Assembly (NCBI RefSeq): GCF_002950945.1
Contig: NZ_CP012673.1
Span: forward strand, 10,740,501 to 10,804,500
Direction: 5' to 3'
Length of the DNA: 64,000 nt
Source: Sorangium cellulosum
Lineage (GTDB): Bacteria; Myxococcota_A; Polyangia; Polyangiales; Polyangiaceae
Shown here: positions 34,463 to 44,800 of the stretch, piece after piece
How the letters are laid out: each line of letters opens with the position of its first letter
Position numbering within the stretch: the stretch's first letter is position 1
Notes under the pieces: model-generated
The model's input: only the letters and a program-made list of their open reading frames with translations
Told to the model about the DNA's origin: nothing
Databases searched by the model: none
Program-made: the position numbers and the translations under genes

Positions 34463-35730
34463 GCGCGAAGAGCGACGTGAAGGGCCTGAGGCCGCTCAGC
34501 GAGGTCGATCCGGAGATCGCCGAGCTCATCCGGAAGGAGGAGCGTCGGGAAGCGGACACGCTGCGGCTGATCGCGAGCGAGAACTACGTGTCTCGAGCGG
34601 TGCTCGAGGCGACGGGCTCGGTGCTGACGAACAAGTACTCCGAGGGGTACCCGCACAAGCGGTATTACGAGGGCCAGCAGCAGATCGACGTGGTCGAGGA
34701 GCTGGCCAAGTCGCGGGTGGCCCAGCTGTTCGGGGCCGAGCACGTGAACGTGCAGCCCTACTCGGGGAGCCCGGCCAACCTGGCCGTCTACCTCGCGTTC
34801 GCGAACGCGGGCGACACGATCATGGGCCTCGGCCTGCCCGCGGGCGGGCACCTGACCCACGGCTGGTCGGTGAGCATCACCGGCAAGTACTTCAAGAGCG
34901 TGCCCTACGGCGTGCGCGAGAGCGATCACCGCATCGACATGGATCAGGTCCGCGACCTGGCCCGCACGCACCGGCCGAAGCTCCTCTGGTGCGGGACGAC
35001 GGCGTACCCGCGCACGATCGACTTCGCCGCGTTCCGGTCGATCGCCGACGAGGTGGGGGCGATCCTGGCGGCGGACATCGCCCACATCGCGGGCCTCGTG
35101 GCCGGCGGGGCGCACCCGTCGCCGGTGGGCATCGCCGACGTGGTGACGTCGACGACGCACAAGACCTTCCGGGGCCCGCGCGGCGCGATGATCCTGTGCA
35201 AGAAGGAGCACGCGAGCGCGATCGACAAGGCGGTGTTCCCCGGCCTCCAGGGCGGGCCGCACAACCACACGACCGCGGCCATCGCGGTCGCCGCGAAGGA
35301 GGCGTCGGAGGACGGCTTCCGCGACTACGCGCGGCAGATCGTCGAGAACGCGAAGGCGCTCGCGCGCGCGCTGGAGTCGCGCGGCTTCCGGCTGATCACG
35401 GGCGGCACGGACAACCACCTCCTGCTGATCGACATGACCCCGAAGGGCATCGCGGGGAAGCCGTACGCCCAGGCGCTCGATCGCGCGGGCATCGTCGCCA
35501 ACTACAACTCGATCCCGTTCGATCCGCGCAAGCCCTTCGACCCGTCGGGCCTCCGCATCGGCACGCCCTCGGTGACGTCGCGCGGCATGGGCCCCGCCGA
35601 GATGGAGCGCCTCGCGGGGTGGATGGACGAGGTGGTCCAGCACGCCAGCGACGAGGCGCACATCGCCCGCATCGCCGCCGAGGTCGAGGAGCTCTGCCGC
35701 GGCTTCCCGGCCCCGGGCATCCGCGTCTGA
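34459..35730 (+). CDS. glyA: Serine hydroxymethyltransferase
   Basis: 423 residues, normal for bacterial GlyA. ATG 34459 overlaps the upstream TGA. It converts serine and tetrahydrofolate to glycine and methylene-tetrahydrofolate with PLP. Visible motifs are LIASENYVSRAVLEA, NKYSEGYPHKRYYEGQQ, NVQPYSGSPANLAVY and the PLP site DVVTSTTHKTFRGPRG, where the Lys binds PLP; later GGTDNHLLLIDM and the C-terminal GLRIGTPSVTSRGMG. All key residues are present. It is followed by a strong intrinsic terminator, so the E2-glyA pair forms a complete two-gene unit. Confidence 0.97.
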   Translation: MSAKSDVKGLRPLSEVDPEIAELIRKEERREADTLRLIASENYVSRAVLEATGSVLTNKYSEGYPHKRYYEGQQQIDVVEELAKSRVAQLFGAEHVNVQPYSGSPANLAVYLAFANAGDTIMGLGLPAGGHLTHGWSVSITGKYFKSVPYGVRESDHRIDMDQVRDLARTHRPKLLWCGTTAYPRTIDFAAFRSIADEVGAILAADIAHIAGLVAGGAHPSPVGIADVVTSTTHKTFRGPRGAMILCKKEHASAIDKAVFPGLQGGPHNHTTAAIAVAAKEASEDGFRDYARQIVENAKALARALESRGFRLITGGTDNHLLLIDMTPKGIAGKPYAQALDRAGIVANYNSIPFDPRKPFDPSGLRIGTPSVTSRGMGPAEMERLAGWMDEVVQHASDEAHIARIAAEVEELCRGFPAPGIRV

Positions 35731-35752
35731 CCTCGCCCCCCGCGCGGTGATC

Positions 35753-35797
35753 CGCCGAGGACGCCCGGAGCCAACCTCCCGGCGTCCTCGGCGTTTT
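35753..35797 (+). terminator. Intrinsic terminator after glyA
   Basis: CGCCGAGGACGCC (35753-35765) pairs perfectly with GGCGTCCTCGGCG (35781-35793) and is followed at once by TTTT. This 13-bp stem with a T-run is a textbook Rho-independent terminator 22 bases after the glyA stop. It also sits just past the 3' end of the opposing lipoprotein gene (stop at 35804). Confidence 0.9.
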
Positions 35798-35803
35798 GTG
35801 GGG

Positions 35804-36613
35804 TCACTTCACGTAGATCTGGGCGGCGGCCACGCCGGAGCCGGCGGTCGCCTTGACGACGACCTTGGCGTTGATGCCGACGGGGAGCGACCAGCGGTAG
35901 CAGCTGCCCCGGCCGCCGAGCGAGGCGTTGGCGCCGCTCGAGTTGTCCTGGGCGAGCACCGACGAGCCCATCGGGATCGGGGTCAGCGCGATGAGCTGGA
36001 TGTCGAGCTCGGTGATCCCGGCGCCGACGCCGAGGATCGTGTAGCACTTGCCCGGCATCAGCTGGAACTGGTGCTCGAGGGTCTGGCCGGCGGTGAACTG
36101 ACCCGCGATCGGCCCGCCCTCCTTCGTCATTCCCTGCGCCTCGTTCGCAGCGTAGGCGTTCAGCGGGATGGTCGCGGCGGTGGCGAAGTTCGGGTCGATC
36201 GCCGTGGCGGTCCCGGCGCTCGTCCCGCCGCTCGGCGCCGGCTGGCCGCCGGTCTGACCGCCGGTCGTCTGGCCAGGGATCGGGAACGGCCACGGGAAGC
36301 CGCCGGGCTGCTGCGGGGCAGGCTGCTGCGGCGCGGGCTGCTGCGGGGCAGGCTGCTGCGGCGCGGGCTGCTGCGGGGCCGGTTGCTGGTACCCCGGCTG
36401 CTGGTACCCGGGCGGCGGGTAGCCCTGCTGGTACCCCGGCTGCTGGTACCCGGGCGGCGGGTAGCCCTGCTGATACCCCGGCTGCTGGTAATAGCCGGGA
36501 GGCGGCTGGTTCGCGTAGTTCGGCGGCGCGGAAGCCTCTCGCTGTTCGTGACAACCAGCAGCGAGGGCTGCGGTGAGGACCATGGCTGGCAGGACGCCAA
36601 TCGTACGGAGCAA
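35804..36613 (-). CDS. Lipoprotein with Gln/Pro-rich repeats and a paired C-terminal domain
   Basis: 269 residues. I chose TTG 36613: AGGAGG lies six bases upstream, and the product then begins directly with a signal peptide ending LTAALAAGC. The next region is built from GYQQGYPPPGYQQP units and then five PAPQQ units. The C-terminal ~130 residues contain GQFTAGQTLEHQFQLMPGKC, ITELDIQLIAL, SCYRWSLPV and KVVVKATAGSGVAAAQIYVK. The same order of motifs occurs in the plus-strand lipoprotein at 37302, so the two are paralogues. The two conserved Cys (PGKCY and GSCYRW) could form a disulfide. The function is unknown; a beta-sandwich binding domain is likely. Confidence 0.82.
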   Translation of the reverse strand: MLRTIGVLPAMVLTAALAAGCHEQREASAPPNYANQPPPGYYQQPGYQQGYPPPGYQQPGYQQGYPPPGYQQPGYQQPAPQQPAPQQPAPQQPAPQQPAPQQPGGFPWPFPIPGQTTGGQTGGQPAPSGGTSAGTATAIDPNFATAATIPLNAYAANEAQGMTKEGGPIAGQFTAGQTLEHQFQLMPGKCYTILGVGAGITELDIQLIALTPIPMGSSVLAQDNSSGANASLGGRGSCYRWSLPVGINAKVVVKATAGSGVAAAQIYVK

Positions 36614-36884
36614 AAGAACCTCCTCGAATTTCCGGCGGAACGGCGCGTTCAATCCCACCGACGGGCGCGCGACGCAACGGGTCCCTCACAGAGAGCTCCC
36701 CGCGGCGAACCCCCGGGGCTCAGTCGCCCGAGCTCCGAGGTCGTCCGCCGGATGTCGCTTTGGACGTGCCGCCCCGCCGCTCCATCGAGCCCCCCGGCAG
36801 AATGATGCGTCTCCTGCCATGATTTCCCGGATTCTGGGCGGTGAGCCGGGCTGGTCAGGCGACAAAAGTGAGGTAGCCTACGGC

Positions 36885-37166
36885 ATGACCGACCACGGCT
36901 CCCGCGCGAGGTTCGCGCGTCCCGGAGAGTTTGTGCGGTGGTTTCTGGATCGGGAGATGCAGGCGAGCGCGGGCATGGGGCTCGCGACGGATCGGGCGCG
37001 GCTGCACCTCGGGCGCGCGGTGGCCTTCCTGGAGCAAGGCATGCTGCGCGAGGCGCTGGCGGAGGCGAACTCGGCGGCGTACCTCGACGGCGCGGTGCGG
37101 CCCGAGGCGCTGCTCGTCGCGCGCATGTGTGTGCTTCGCGAGCTCGCGGACGGGCCCTCCGGCTGA
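36885..37166 (+). CDS. Small soluble protein (93 aa), unknown
   Basis: ATG 36885 follows GTGAGGTAG; an earlier ATG at 36819 has no binding site. The protein is helical, with VRWFLDREMQASAGMGLATDRARLHLGRA and FLEQGMLREALAEANSAAYLDG each reading like one helix of a TPR-type hairpin, so it may be a minimal TPR-like fold. It lies between the two paralogous lipoproteins. I see no named family. Confidence 0.55.
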   Translation: MTDHGSRARFARPGEFVRWFLDREMQASAGMGLATDRARLHLGRAVAFLEQGMLREALAEANSAAYLDGAVRPEALLVARMCVLRELADGPSG

Positions 37167-37301
37167 GCCGGCGCGCCGGCGACGTGCGGCGCCTCCCGCA
37201 TAGCCCCCAGCCGCCGTCGGGTGTATGAGCGCCCGCGTGTATGGCTGTCCCACGACGAGGGGCCGCGCTCTGCGGCAGGGCCATGCGCGAGGAGGGCACG
37301 G

Positions 37302-37934
37302 ATGATGGTGACGGGTAGGCCGCTCGGTTCAGCAATGCTCTTGGCTCTCGCGGCGGCGGCGCTGGGCTGCGGCGGCGGCAAGGAGCCGGAGTTCGCAGAC
37401 GACCCGCCCGCGGACGCCGGGCCGCCGCCGCAGCCGATAACGTCCGTCCCGCCGCCCCAGGACGCCGGCGTGCCCACGCCGGCGGTGCCCACGACGGCGG
37501 CCTGCGATGGAGTCCAGTCGCTCGCGATGACCACCATGTTCCAGGGCCGCGCCCCCGGCGAGGCGCCCAGGATGCAGATGGAAGGGGCGCCGGTGTGCGG
37601 CGTGGTGCCCGAGGGGCAGACGGTCTCGGGGCAGACCTTCATGCTCCAGCCCGGCAATTGCTACACGTTCCTGGCGCAGGCGCTCCCGACGGTCACCGAG
37701 GTCGATCTCCAGCTCGAGCTCGACCTCAACGCGGGAGGGCAGCCGGCGCTCGCTGCGTTCAACCTGAAACCGGTGCTCGCCGTCGACTCGGACACCGGCC
37801 CGACAGCCGCCATCGGCGCCAAGCAGAGCTGCTACCAATGGCCTTTCCCGCTCCCCGGGACGGTCAAGCTGGTGGTCAAGGCGCGCACCGGCTCGGGGCC
37901 GGTCGCGGCGCAGGCCTACAGCCGCAAGAAGTGA
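37302..37934 (+). CDS. Lipoprotein, paralogue of the one at 35804
   Basis: 210 residues; ATG 37302 has AGGAGG six bases upstream, and a second ATG follows directly. The signal peptide ends LAAAALGC, then a Gly/Pro/Asp-rich linker. The C-terminal domain shows GQTVSGQTFMLQPGNCYTFL, VTEVDLQLEL, SCYQWPFPLPGTVKLVVKAR and GSGPVAAQAYSRKK, matching the domain of the 35804 protein motif by motif, including both Cys. This copy lacks the Gln/Pro repeats. Two diverged members so close together suggest an old local duplication with inversion. Confidence 0.82.
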   Translation: MMVTGRPLGSAMLLALAAAALGCGGGKEPEFADDPPADAGPPPQPITSVPPPQDAGVPTPAVPTTAACDGVQSLAMTTMFQGRAPGEAPRMQMEGAPVCGVVPEGQTVSGQTFMLQPGNCYTFLAQALPTVTEVDLQLELDLNAGGQPALAAFNLKPVLAVDSDTGPTAAIGAKQSCYQWPFPLPGTVKLVVKARTGSGPVAAQAYSRKK

Positions 37935-37985
37935 CCGCGGCGCAGGCCGCCCAGACGCCACGTAAGCCGCGTAAACGTTGACGCG

Positions 37986-38022
37986 CCCCGCCCCTGGACG
38001 AACGCCCGTCCGGGGAGCGGGG
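37986..38022. terminator. Strong hairpin between convergent genes
   Basis: CCCCGC and CCC-T-GGACG at 37986-38000 pair with CGTCC-G-GGG and GCGGGG at 38007-38022, with one wobble and one bulged A. It lies between the plus-strand lipoprotein stop (37934) and the minus-strand HU stop (38086). No T-run follows, so termination efficiency is uncertain. Confidence 0.5.
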
Positions 38023-38036
38023 GTATGGAGCAAGAA

Positions 38037-38056
38037 CGGCCACGTCGCCGTGGCCG
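38037..38056. terminator. Second hairpin between the lipoprotein and HU genes
   Basis: CGGCCACG (38037-38044) pairs with CGTGGCCG (38049-38056) around TCGC. On the minus strand it is followed by GTTCTTG, a poor T-tract. It may end the HU transcript. Confidence 0.45.
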
Positions 38057-38085
38057 CTCTGCGCTCCGCTGCGAGGACCGCAAGC

Positions 38086-38430
38086 TTACAGGAGCGCGTC
38101 CTTGATGGCCTTGATCGGCCGAGCGCGGACCGACTTGCTCGCCGGCTTCGCGGCGAACGTCATCGGCTGCTTGGTAAACGGGTTGATCCCCTGGCGCGCC
38201 TTCGTCGCAGGGCGCTTGACCACCCGGAACTTCGCGAAGCCGGGCAGCGTGAACACGCCCGACTTCTTCAGCTCGCGATGACCGATCGAGATGAGGGACT
38301 CGAGAACGTTCTTCACCTGCTTGCGGCTCAGCTCATCACCGGCTGCTTCGGTGATGGCCTGGATCAGGCCGCTCTTGCTCAACGTTTTCTTCCCGCCGCC
38401 GCCGCCACCCGACGTCTTCTTAGCTGCCAT
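38086..38430 (-). CDS. HU-family DNA-binding protein
   Basis: 114 residues; ATG 38430 with GAGGAGAG just upstream. After a Lys/Gly-rich N-terminal extension of ~15 residues comes the HU fold: LSKSGLIQAITEAAGDELS, RKQVKNVLESLISIGHRELK, then GVFTLPGFAKFRVVKRPATK and the DNA-binding arm ARQGINPFTKQPMTFAAKP. HU proteins are about 90 residues, so the extension is extra and probably binds DNA weakly. It bends and compacts the chromosome. A 12-bp AT-rich palindrome lies about 105 bases upstream. Confidence 0.92.
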   Translation of the reverse strand: MAAKKTSGGGGGGKKTLSKSGLIQAITEAAGDELSRKQVKNVLESLISIGHRELKKSGVFTLPGFAKFRVVKRPATKARQGINPFTKQPMTFAAKPASKSVRARPIKAIKDALL

Positions 38431-38825
38431 GGCACTCTCCTCAGGACATGAGCTCGCGCGCGACACCTCGCCGCGCACAGCCTAAAGCGAGCCTTGCACA
38501 CGACACCGGACAAAAAAAGACAAAAATGCGGGGGGAAATCGCGATTTTTGAGATCGGGCATCGCGCGGACCCCTGAAAGGCCGCGCCGGAGCGCCGCGAC
38601 GGAGGGGGAGCGCGGCGCGTCGAGGGCCTCCGCCGCGGCGCCGCAGGGCGGTCCAAACGCGCCAAAAAGCGAGGAAAAACGCGTGGAATCGGGCGCTTCG
38701 GCGTCTCTCTGAAGCCGCCTTGGGCGGCCGCGAGGGGCGCGTGTGCGACCCGGGCAGCCGCATCGAGCGCGCGAGCACGCGCGGAGAGCCGCGTCGGGGG
38801 ACGCGCCGGACGCGCGGAGGGGGGT
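38431..38825. other. Upstream region of HU, downstream of the giant TPR gene
   Basis: No gene is seen. It contains an A-rich patch around 38510-38530 likely to be part of the HU promoter and a perfect palindrome AAATCGCGATTT at 38536-38547. The 3' end of the TPR gene borders it at 38826; no T-tract terminator was found there. Confidence 0.5.
38536..38547. promoter_or_regulatory. 12-bp palindrome upstream of HU
   Basis: AAATCGCGATTT is perfectly self-complementary and stands out in a GC-rich background about 105 bases before the HU start. It could bind a dimeric regulator. No direct evidence ties it to HU control. Confidence 0.35.
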
Positions 38826-41800
38826 TTAGCCGGCGCGGATCTCGTCGAGGAGCGCGCGGGCCACCTCGAGCGAGCCGTCTTCGGAGACGGACTTGTCGAG
38901 CATCAGGCGCGCTTTGCGGCGGTCGCCGACGGCGAGCGCCATCGACCCGAGGTGGTAATAGGCGAGCGCGCGCGCGGTGGGTGTGGTGCCGCCCTCGCCG
39001 GGCTCGACGGCGATCTTCATCAGCGTGACCGCGCGGTAGGCGCGCGCGGCGAGCTCCTGCTCCCCGAGCGCGAGGGCGCGCTCGCCGACCTCCATGGCGA
39101 TCGCGCCGTTCTGAGGATCGTTCTCGAGCGCCCTCGAGAGGGCCGTGAGCGACTCGCGCGCATTCCCCTCGGCGGCCTCGATCCGCGCGAGGCGGTGGTA
39201 GACGCCGCCGAGGAGCCGCGAGCGGCGGCCCTTGCTCGCCGCGATGAGCTCCGCCGTGACCGCGCGCGCCTCCGCGGGCTTGCCCGCCCCCGTCAGCGCG
39301 TCGACGAGCGCGAGGGCCACCTCGTGCTCCTCCGGGCGCAGCGAGCGCGCCTCCCGGAGCGGCGGGATCGCCTGCGCCGCGTCGCCGGCCTCGAGGAGCA
39401 GGCGGCCGGCCTTGACGAGCAACACGAATCGGCCGGCCACGTCCGACGCGGCCGCGGCGTCCTCGAGCGCGATCGCGGCGAGCTCGCGGCTCGCGCCGAT
39501 CTCGGCGTAGAGCGCGCGCAGGCGATCGCGGATCTCGGCGTGGCCCGGCGCGGCGCGGAGCGCGCGCTCGAGGCCGCCGCGGGCGTCGCCGAGGTGGCCC
39601 GCGCGCGCGCAGGCGCCGGCGAGGCGGAGCGCGGTGGCGACGAGGGCGTCGCCCTCCTCGAGCGCGATGAGACGGCGGTAGACGGCGCTCGCGGCGTCCC
39701 ACCGCGCGGCGGACTCCTCGAGGCCGGCGAGCGCCTTGAGCGCCGCGCGATCCTTCGAGTCCGCGTGGAGCAGGTCGCCGAGGTGCGCGCGCGCGCGCTC
39801 GAGATCGCCCGTGCGCGCGAGGATCTCGGCCAGCCGGAGCCGGATCGCGCGCGGCGTGGACGATGGCGACGACGACAGCGGCGACGGCGACGACGCGGCG
39901 GCGCCCTCCCACTCCGGCGCCGGCTCCTGCGGGGCGCCCGGCGCGGGCCGCGCGCTCGCGCGGGCGAGCGCGCGCTCGAGCGCGGCGACGAGCTCGCCCG
40001 CGTACTCGGCCCCGCCGAGCGCGTACGCGCGCTCGAGATCCGCGATCGCGCGCTCGTGCTGGCCGAGCGCCTCGTGGACCTCGGCCCGCGCGCGGTGGAG
40101 CCACGGGTCGTCGGGGCTCGCCTCGAGGGTCGCCGTGAGCGCGCGGGCCGCGCGGGCGTGCTCGCCCACCGCGCCGCACGCGTCGATCAGCGCGAGCAGC
40201 ACGTCGCGGTCGCCCGGGGCGATGCGCAGCGCGCGCTCCAAGTGCTCGGCCGCGGCCGCGGCGTCGCCCGCGCGGTCGCGGAGGATCTCGGCGGCGCGGC
40301 AGAGGCAGCCGACGCGCGCCTCGTCGGTGCCCGCGACCTGCGCCTCCAGCACGTAGAGGTCGGCGAGCGCGTGCCAGGCCTCGCGGGCCGCGTAGCGCGA
40401 CGCGAGCTCCTCGCGGAGCCGGTCGCTCGTCGGGCAGGCGGCGTAGCCGGCCTTGAGCGCGCCCTCGGCGGCGGCGTCGTCGCCGCGGGCGCCGTGCAGC
40501 CCGGAGAGCTCCAGCGCGATCTGGGCCGCCTCGGCGCCCTGCTCGATGCGCAGGAGCCGCTCGAGCGCGTCGACGAGGTCGTCGGAGCCGTCGCGCTTGC
40601 GGCCGAGGCGCACGAGGGCGCGGACCACCTCGCGGTTCGTGGCGTCCCAGTCCGCGGCGCCGAGGTAGACGTCGCGCGCGGCGACGTCGTCGCCGCGCTG
40701 CTCGAGCAGGGCGCCGAGCCGCAGCGAGATCGAGGCGATCGAGGCGACGTCCGCGCGGTCCTTCGCGGCGTCGAGCTGCAGCGCGAAGAGCTCGCCGAGC
40801 TCCTGGGTGCGGCCGGCCGCCTCGAGCATCGCGGCGAGGAGGATCGCGGCCTCCACCTGCGACGGGTCCTCGTCGAGGATGTCGCGGAGCTGGATCGCCG
40901 CCTGCTCCGGGGACTCCCGCGCGAGGAGACGCGCGCGCTCGAGGCGCAGGGCGCACCGCTCGGAGAGGTCGTCGACGAGCGGGACCGTCTCCTCGAGCAG
41001 CGCGGAGAGGCGCGCGGCGTCGCCGCTGCGCCGGTACACGCCGGCGAGCGGCATCCAGATCTCGCGCTCCGCGGGCTCGCGGCCGCGGAGCTCCTCGTAG
41101 AGGCGCGCGGCGCGCTGGAGGTCGTCGAGCGGGCCGGCGGCGAGCGACGCGGCGTGCAGGAGCAGCGCGCGCTCCTCGTCGGGCGCCGAGGCGCGCGCGG
41201 CGCGCTCGCTGAGCCACGCGGCGGCCGCGAGATCGCCGGCCTGCTCGCGGAGCTCGGCCAGCGAGACGAGCGCCCAGGCGGCGCCGGGCGGATCGGACGG
41301 GGGCGGCCCGCCCGAGCCGGGGCCCACGATGCGCTGCAGGATCGACTCGGCCTGCTCCCGGTCGCCGAGCGCGCGGGCGGTGCGGACCGCCTCCTCGAGC
41401 ACGCTCGGGCCCTCGATCTCCGCGAGGAGCAGGAGCGCGTCCACGAGGGCGCGCGGGCGCCCGCTCCGCCGGGCGAGGTGCTCGAACAGGCGGATCGCGC
41501 GCGGGTTCCGCGGGTCGGTGCGCAGCGCGTCGCGCAGGATCGCCTCGGCGCGGTCCGGATCGGCCCGGAGCTCGATCGCCTCCTCGAGCAGCGAGATCGC
41601 CTGGTCGACCTCCGCCGGGTCCGCCGCGAGCAGCGCGGCGAGGCGGTAACGCGGGTCGGCGCGGCGCGAGACGGCGTCGCTCTCGGCGTCGCCGGCGCCG
41701 CGCGCGGCGTCGGCGAGCGCGATGCGCTTGCGGAGGACCTCGGCCTGCGCGAGGCGGTCGCCGAGGCGGTCGTAGAGGGCCTCCAGGGAGCGCCACAGCT

Positions 41801-44800
41801 GCTCGACGTCGGCGCCCGCCTCGCCCATCGTCGAGGACGCGCCGGCGGCGATCCTCGCCTCGGCGCGGCGGTACGCGGCCGCGGCGCGCTCCTGGTTGCC
41901 CGGCGCGAGCTCGAGGGCGCGGCCGAAGCGGAGCAGGAGCGCGACCTCGTACGGCTCGCCGGACGACCGGGCGACGAGCCGCTCGACGAGGTCGAGGTAA
42001 CGGTCGATCTGGTCGAGGCGGCGCGCGAGCTCGAGCGCGGCGTCGTGGGCGGGGCCGGAGCCCGGGGTGAGGTCGAGGGCGCGCAGGCGGGCGGTCAGCG
42101 CGGGCTCGGGGCGGCCGAGCGGGCCCTCGTAGAGCGACGCGAGCTCGCCGAGCGCCTCGGCGGCCCCGTCGGTCGGCTCGAGGGCGGGGCCGGCGAGCCG
42201 CGCCTCGAGGGCGCGCGCGAGCAGCTCGTGCTGCCCGCGGGCGCGCAGCGCGGCGAGCAGCTTCTCGTGCTCGGCCTCGCTCTCGCGCGCCGCCTCGAAG
42301 GCGGACTCGACGTACTCGACCTCGCGCTCGGGCGCCCCTTGCCGCCGCGCGATCTCGCCGAGCGCGAGCAGGACCTCGGCCCGGCTGAACGAGGCGGCCG
42401 GGAGGCGGCCCAGGCTGGAGCGGGGCGGCATCGTGCTGCGCCGCCCGCCGGGCCCCTCGGCGTCGTCGCGGGGCCTCCGCGCGACGAGCAGGAGCGCGCG
42501 GTAAGCGCGGTGGGCGCGGTCGAGCTGGCCGTCCTCGAGGGCGAGGCCGGCGAGGCCGTGGAGCGCGTCCGGGTGCGCGGGATCGATGCGCAGCGCGAGG
42601 TCGAACTCCGCCATCGCGCGGGCGCGATCGCCCGTGGCGAGGGCGACGCGGGCGAGCTCGTAGTGGACGAGCGCGCGCTCCTTCGGCCGGCGGCTGCCGA
42701 AGTCGGCGATGATCGCGCGCAGCTGCGCGGTCGCGTCCTCGCTCCGGCCCGCGGCGGAGAGGGCGCGGCTCCGCGCGAGGCGCAGCGAGAGGTCGTCCGG
42801 GGCGAGCGAGATCGCCTCGTCGAACAGCGGGATCGCGGCGGCGGGCGAGCCGCCGCGCGTGAGGTGGAGGTCCGCCGCCTCGCGGAGGAGCGCGAGCCGG
42901 GCGGGCGCGTCCTCCGCGCGCGCGGCGTCGCCCGCGATGAGCTCGGCCAGGGCGACCCACGCGCCCGACGCGCGGTACAGGTAGGCGAGCCGCTCGCGGA
43001 TGGGCGCGGGCTGCGCGGCGCGCGGCAGCGCCCGCTCGAGGGCGGCGCGGGCGCGGTCGGGCTCCCCGGCGGCGAGGTACACGTCCGCGAGGCGGAGCGC
43101 GCCCTTGTGCAGCTCGTCGGCCGGCGCGCCCGCGCAGAGCCGCTCGAGCACCTCGGCCGCGGCCGCGTGCTCGCCGCGGCGCGTGAGCAGCCGGGCGAGG
43201 GCGTCGAGCGCCTTGGCCGAGCCGATCTCGGCGGCGCGGCGGTAGCTCGCGACCGCGCGCTCGGGCTCGCCGAGCTCGTGCTCGGCGAGCGACGCCGCCT
43301 CGAGCCAGAGCTCGGCGGCGGGCGCGCCGTCGCCGGCCGCCTCGCGCGCGGTCGCCTGCTCCTCGCGCAGCAGCATGAGCTCGCGGTGCAGGCCGCCCTC
43401 CTCGAGCAGCGAGGCGAGCTTCTCGATCGACGGGGCGTGGGCCGGACGCTCCGCGAGGTTCTCGCGGAGCAGCGCGATCGCCTCCGGCGTGCGCGGCGTG
43501 TTCGCGAGCAGCTCCGCGGCGTCGTACCGGAGCGCGACGCGGCGCTCCGCGTCGCCGGAGACCTCGATCTGCCGCGCGCGCAGGCGCACGAGCTCGTCGC
43601 GCCGCGAGGCCGCGCGGAGGAGCTCCGCGAGGCGCTCGCCGGCCGGCTCGTCCGTCGGATCCTCGTCGAAGAGCCCGCCGTAGAGGGCGATCGCCTCCTC
43701 GGGCTCCGCGGCCTCGGCGGCGACGCGCCGGAGCCGCCGCTGCTCGGCGGGCGCGAGCGGGAGCGCGGCGCCGCGCCGGCCGAGCGCGACGATCTGCGGC
43801 CTGTCGCCCGCCGCCTCGAGCATGCCGATGAGCGCGTCGATCGCCCACAGCGCGGCGCGTGCGGGCGGCCACGCGGCCGGCTGCGCGGGCTCCGCCTCGG
43901 CGTCGCCGAGGCGCTGCACGGCGCGATCGAGCAGCTCCTCGGCGATCACGCGGGCACGCTCGGCGTCGCCCGCGTCGCGCGCGGTCTCGACGGCCTCGCG
44001 GTAGAGGGCGAGGTCGTAGCCCGTCGCGGCGGCGAGCCGGAGCAGGGTGGGCACGAGCGAGGGCCCGCGCCGGTGCCGCAGGAGCTCGACGAGATCGAGC
44101 AGGATCGCGCTGTTCCCGGGGTCATGGACGAGCGCCTGCTCGAACGCGCGCTCGGCGGCGTCGCTGTCCGCGTGGGCGTCGCGGTGCCAGCGGCCGACGC
44201 GGAAGGTGAGGTCGCGGAGCGTGGCGGCGGGCACGTCGCCGCGGCGCTCGAGCGCGGGGAGCGCCTCGGCGAGCGTGTGCCAGCGGCCCGCGGCGTCGGC
44301 GAGCCGGAGCAGGCCCTCGGGCGGCTCGGTGCCGGGCGACAGGAGGAAGGCGCGGAAGACGAGGTCGAAGGCCCCCGCGCGGTCGCCGCCGCGCTCCTCG
44401 AGCAGCGCGGCGGAGGCCTTCAGGATGGCGACCCGCTCGGCGTCCGCCTCGGCCGCGGCGAGCCGCGGCTCGAGCAGCGCGACCTGCCCGCTCCAGTCGT
44501 CCGCGGCGGCGCAGATCTCGAGCAGCGCGTTCACCGTCGCCGACAGGGCGCCGCGGTGCTCGGGCGAGGCCGGATCGATGCGGCGGAGCAGCTCCGTGAG
44601 GCCGGCGCGGGCGGGCGCGGCGCCCCCGTCCGCGGGCTCGACGGCTCCCACGATCTCCGCGCGCGTGGCCACCTCGGCCTCGTGCGCGCGGCGGTAGCCG
44701 GCGACGGCGCGCTCCCACGCGAGCGTGCGGTCGCGGTGCACGTCGCCGAGCCGCCGGAAGAGCTCCGCGCTGCGCGCCGCGCCGGCGGCGCCGCCGGCCG

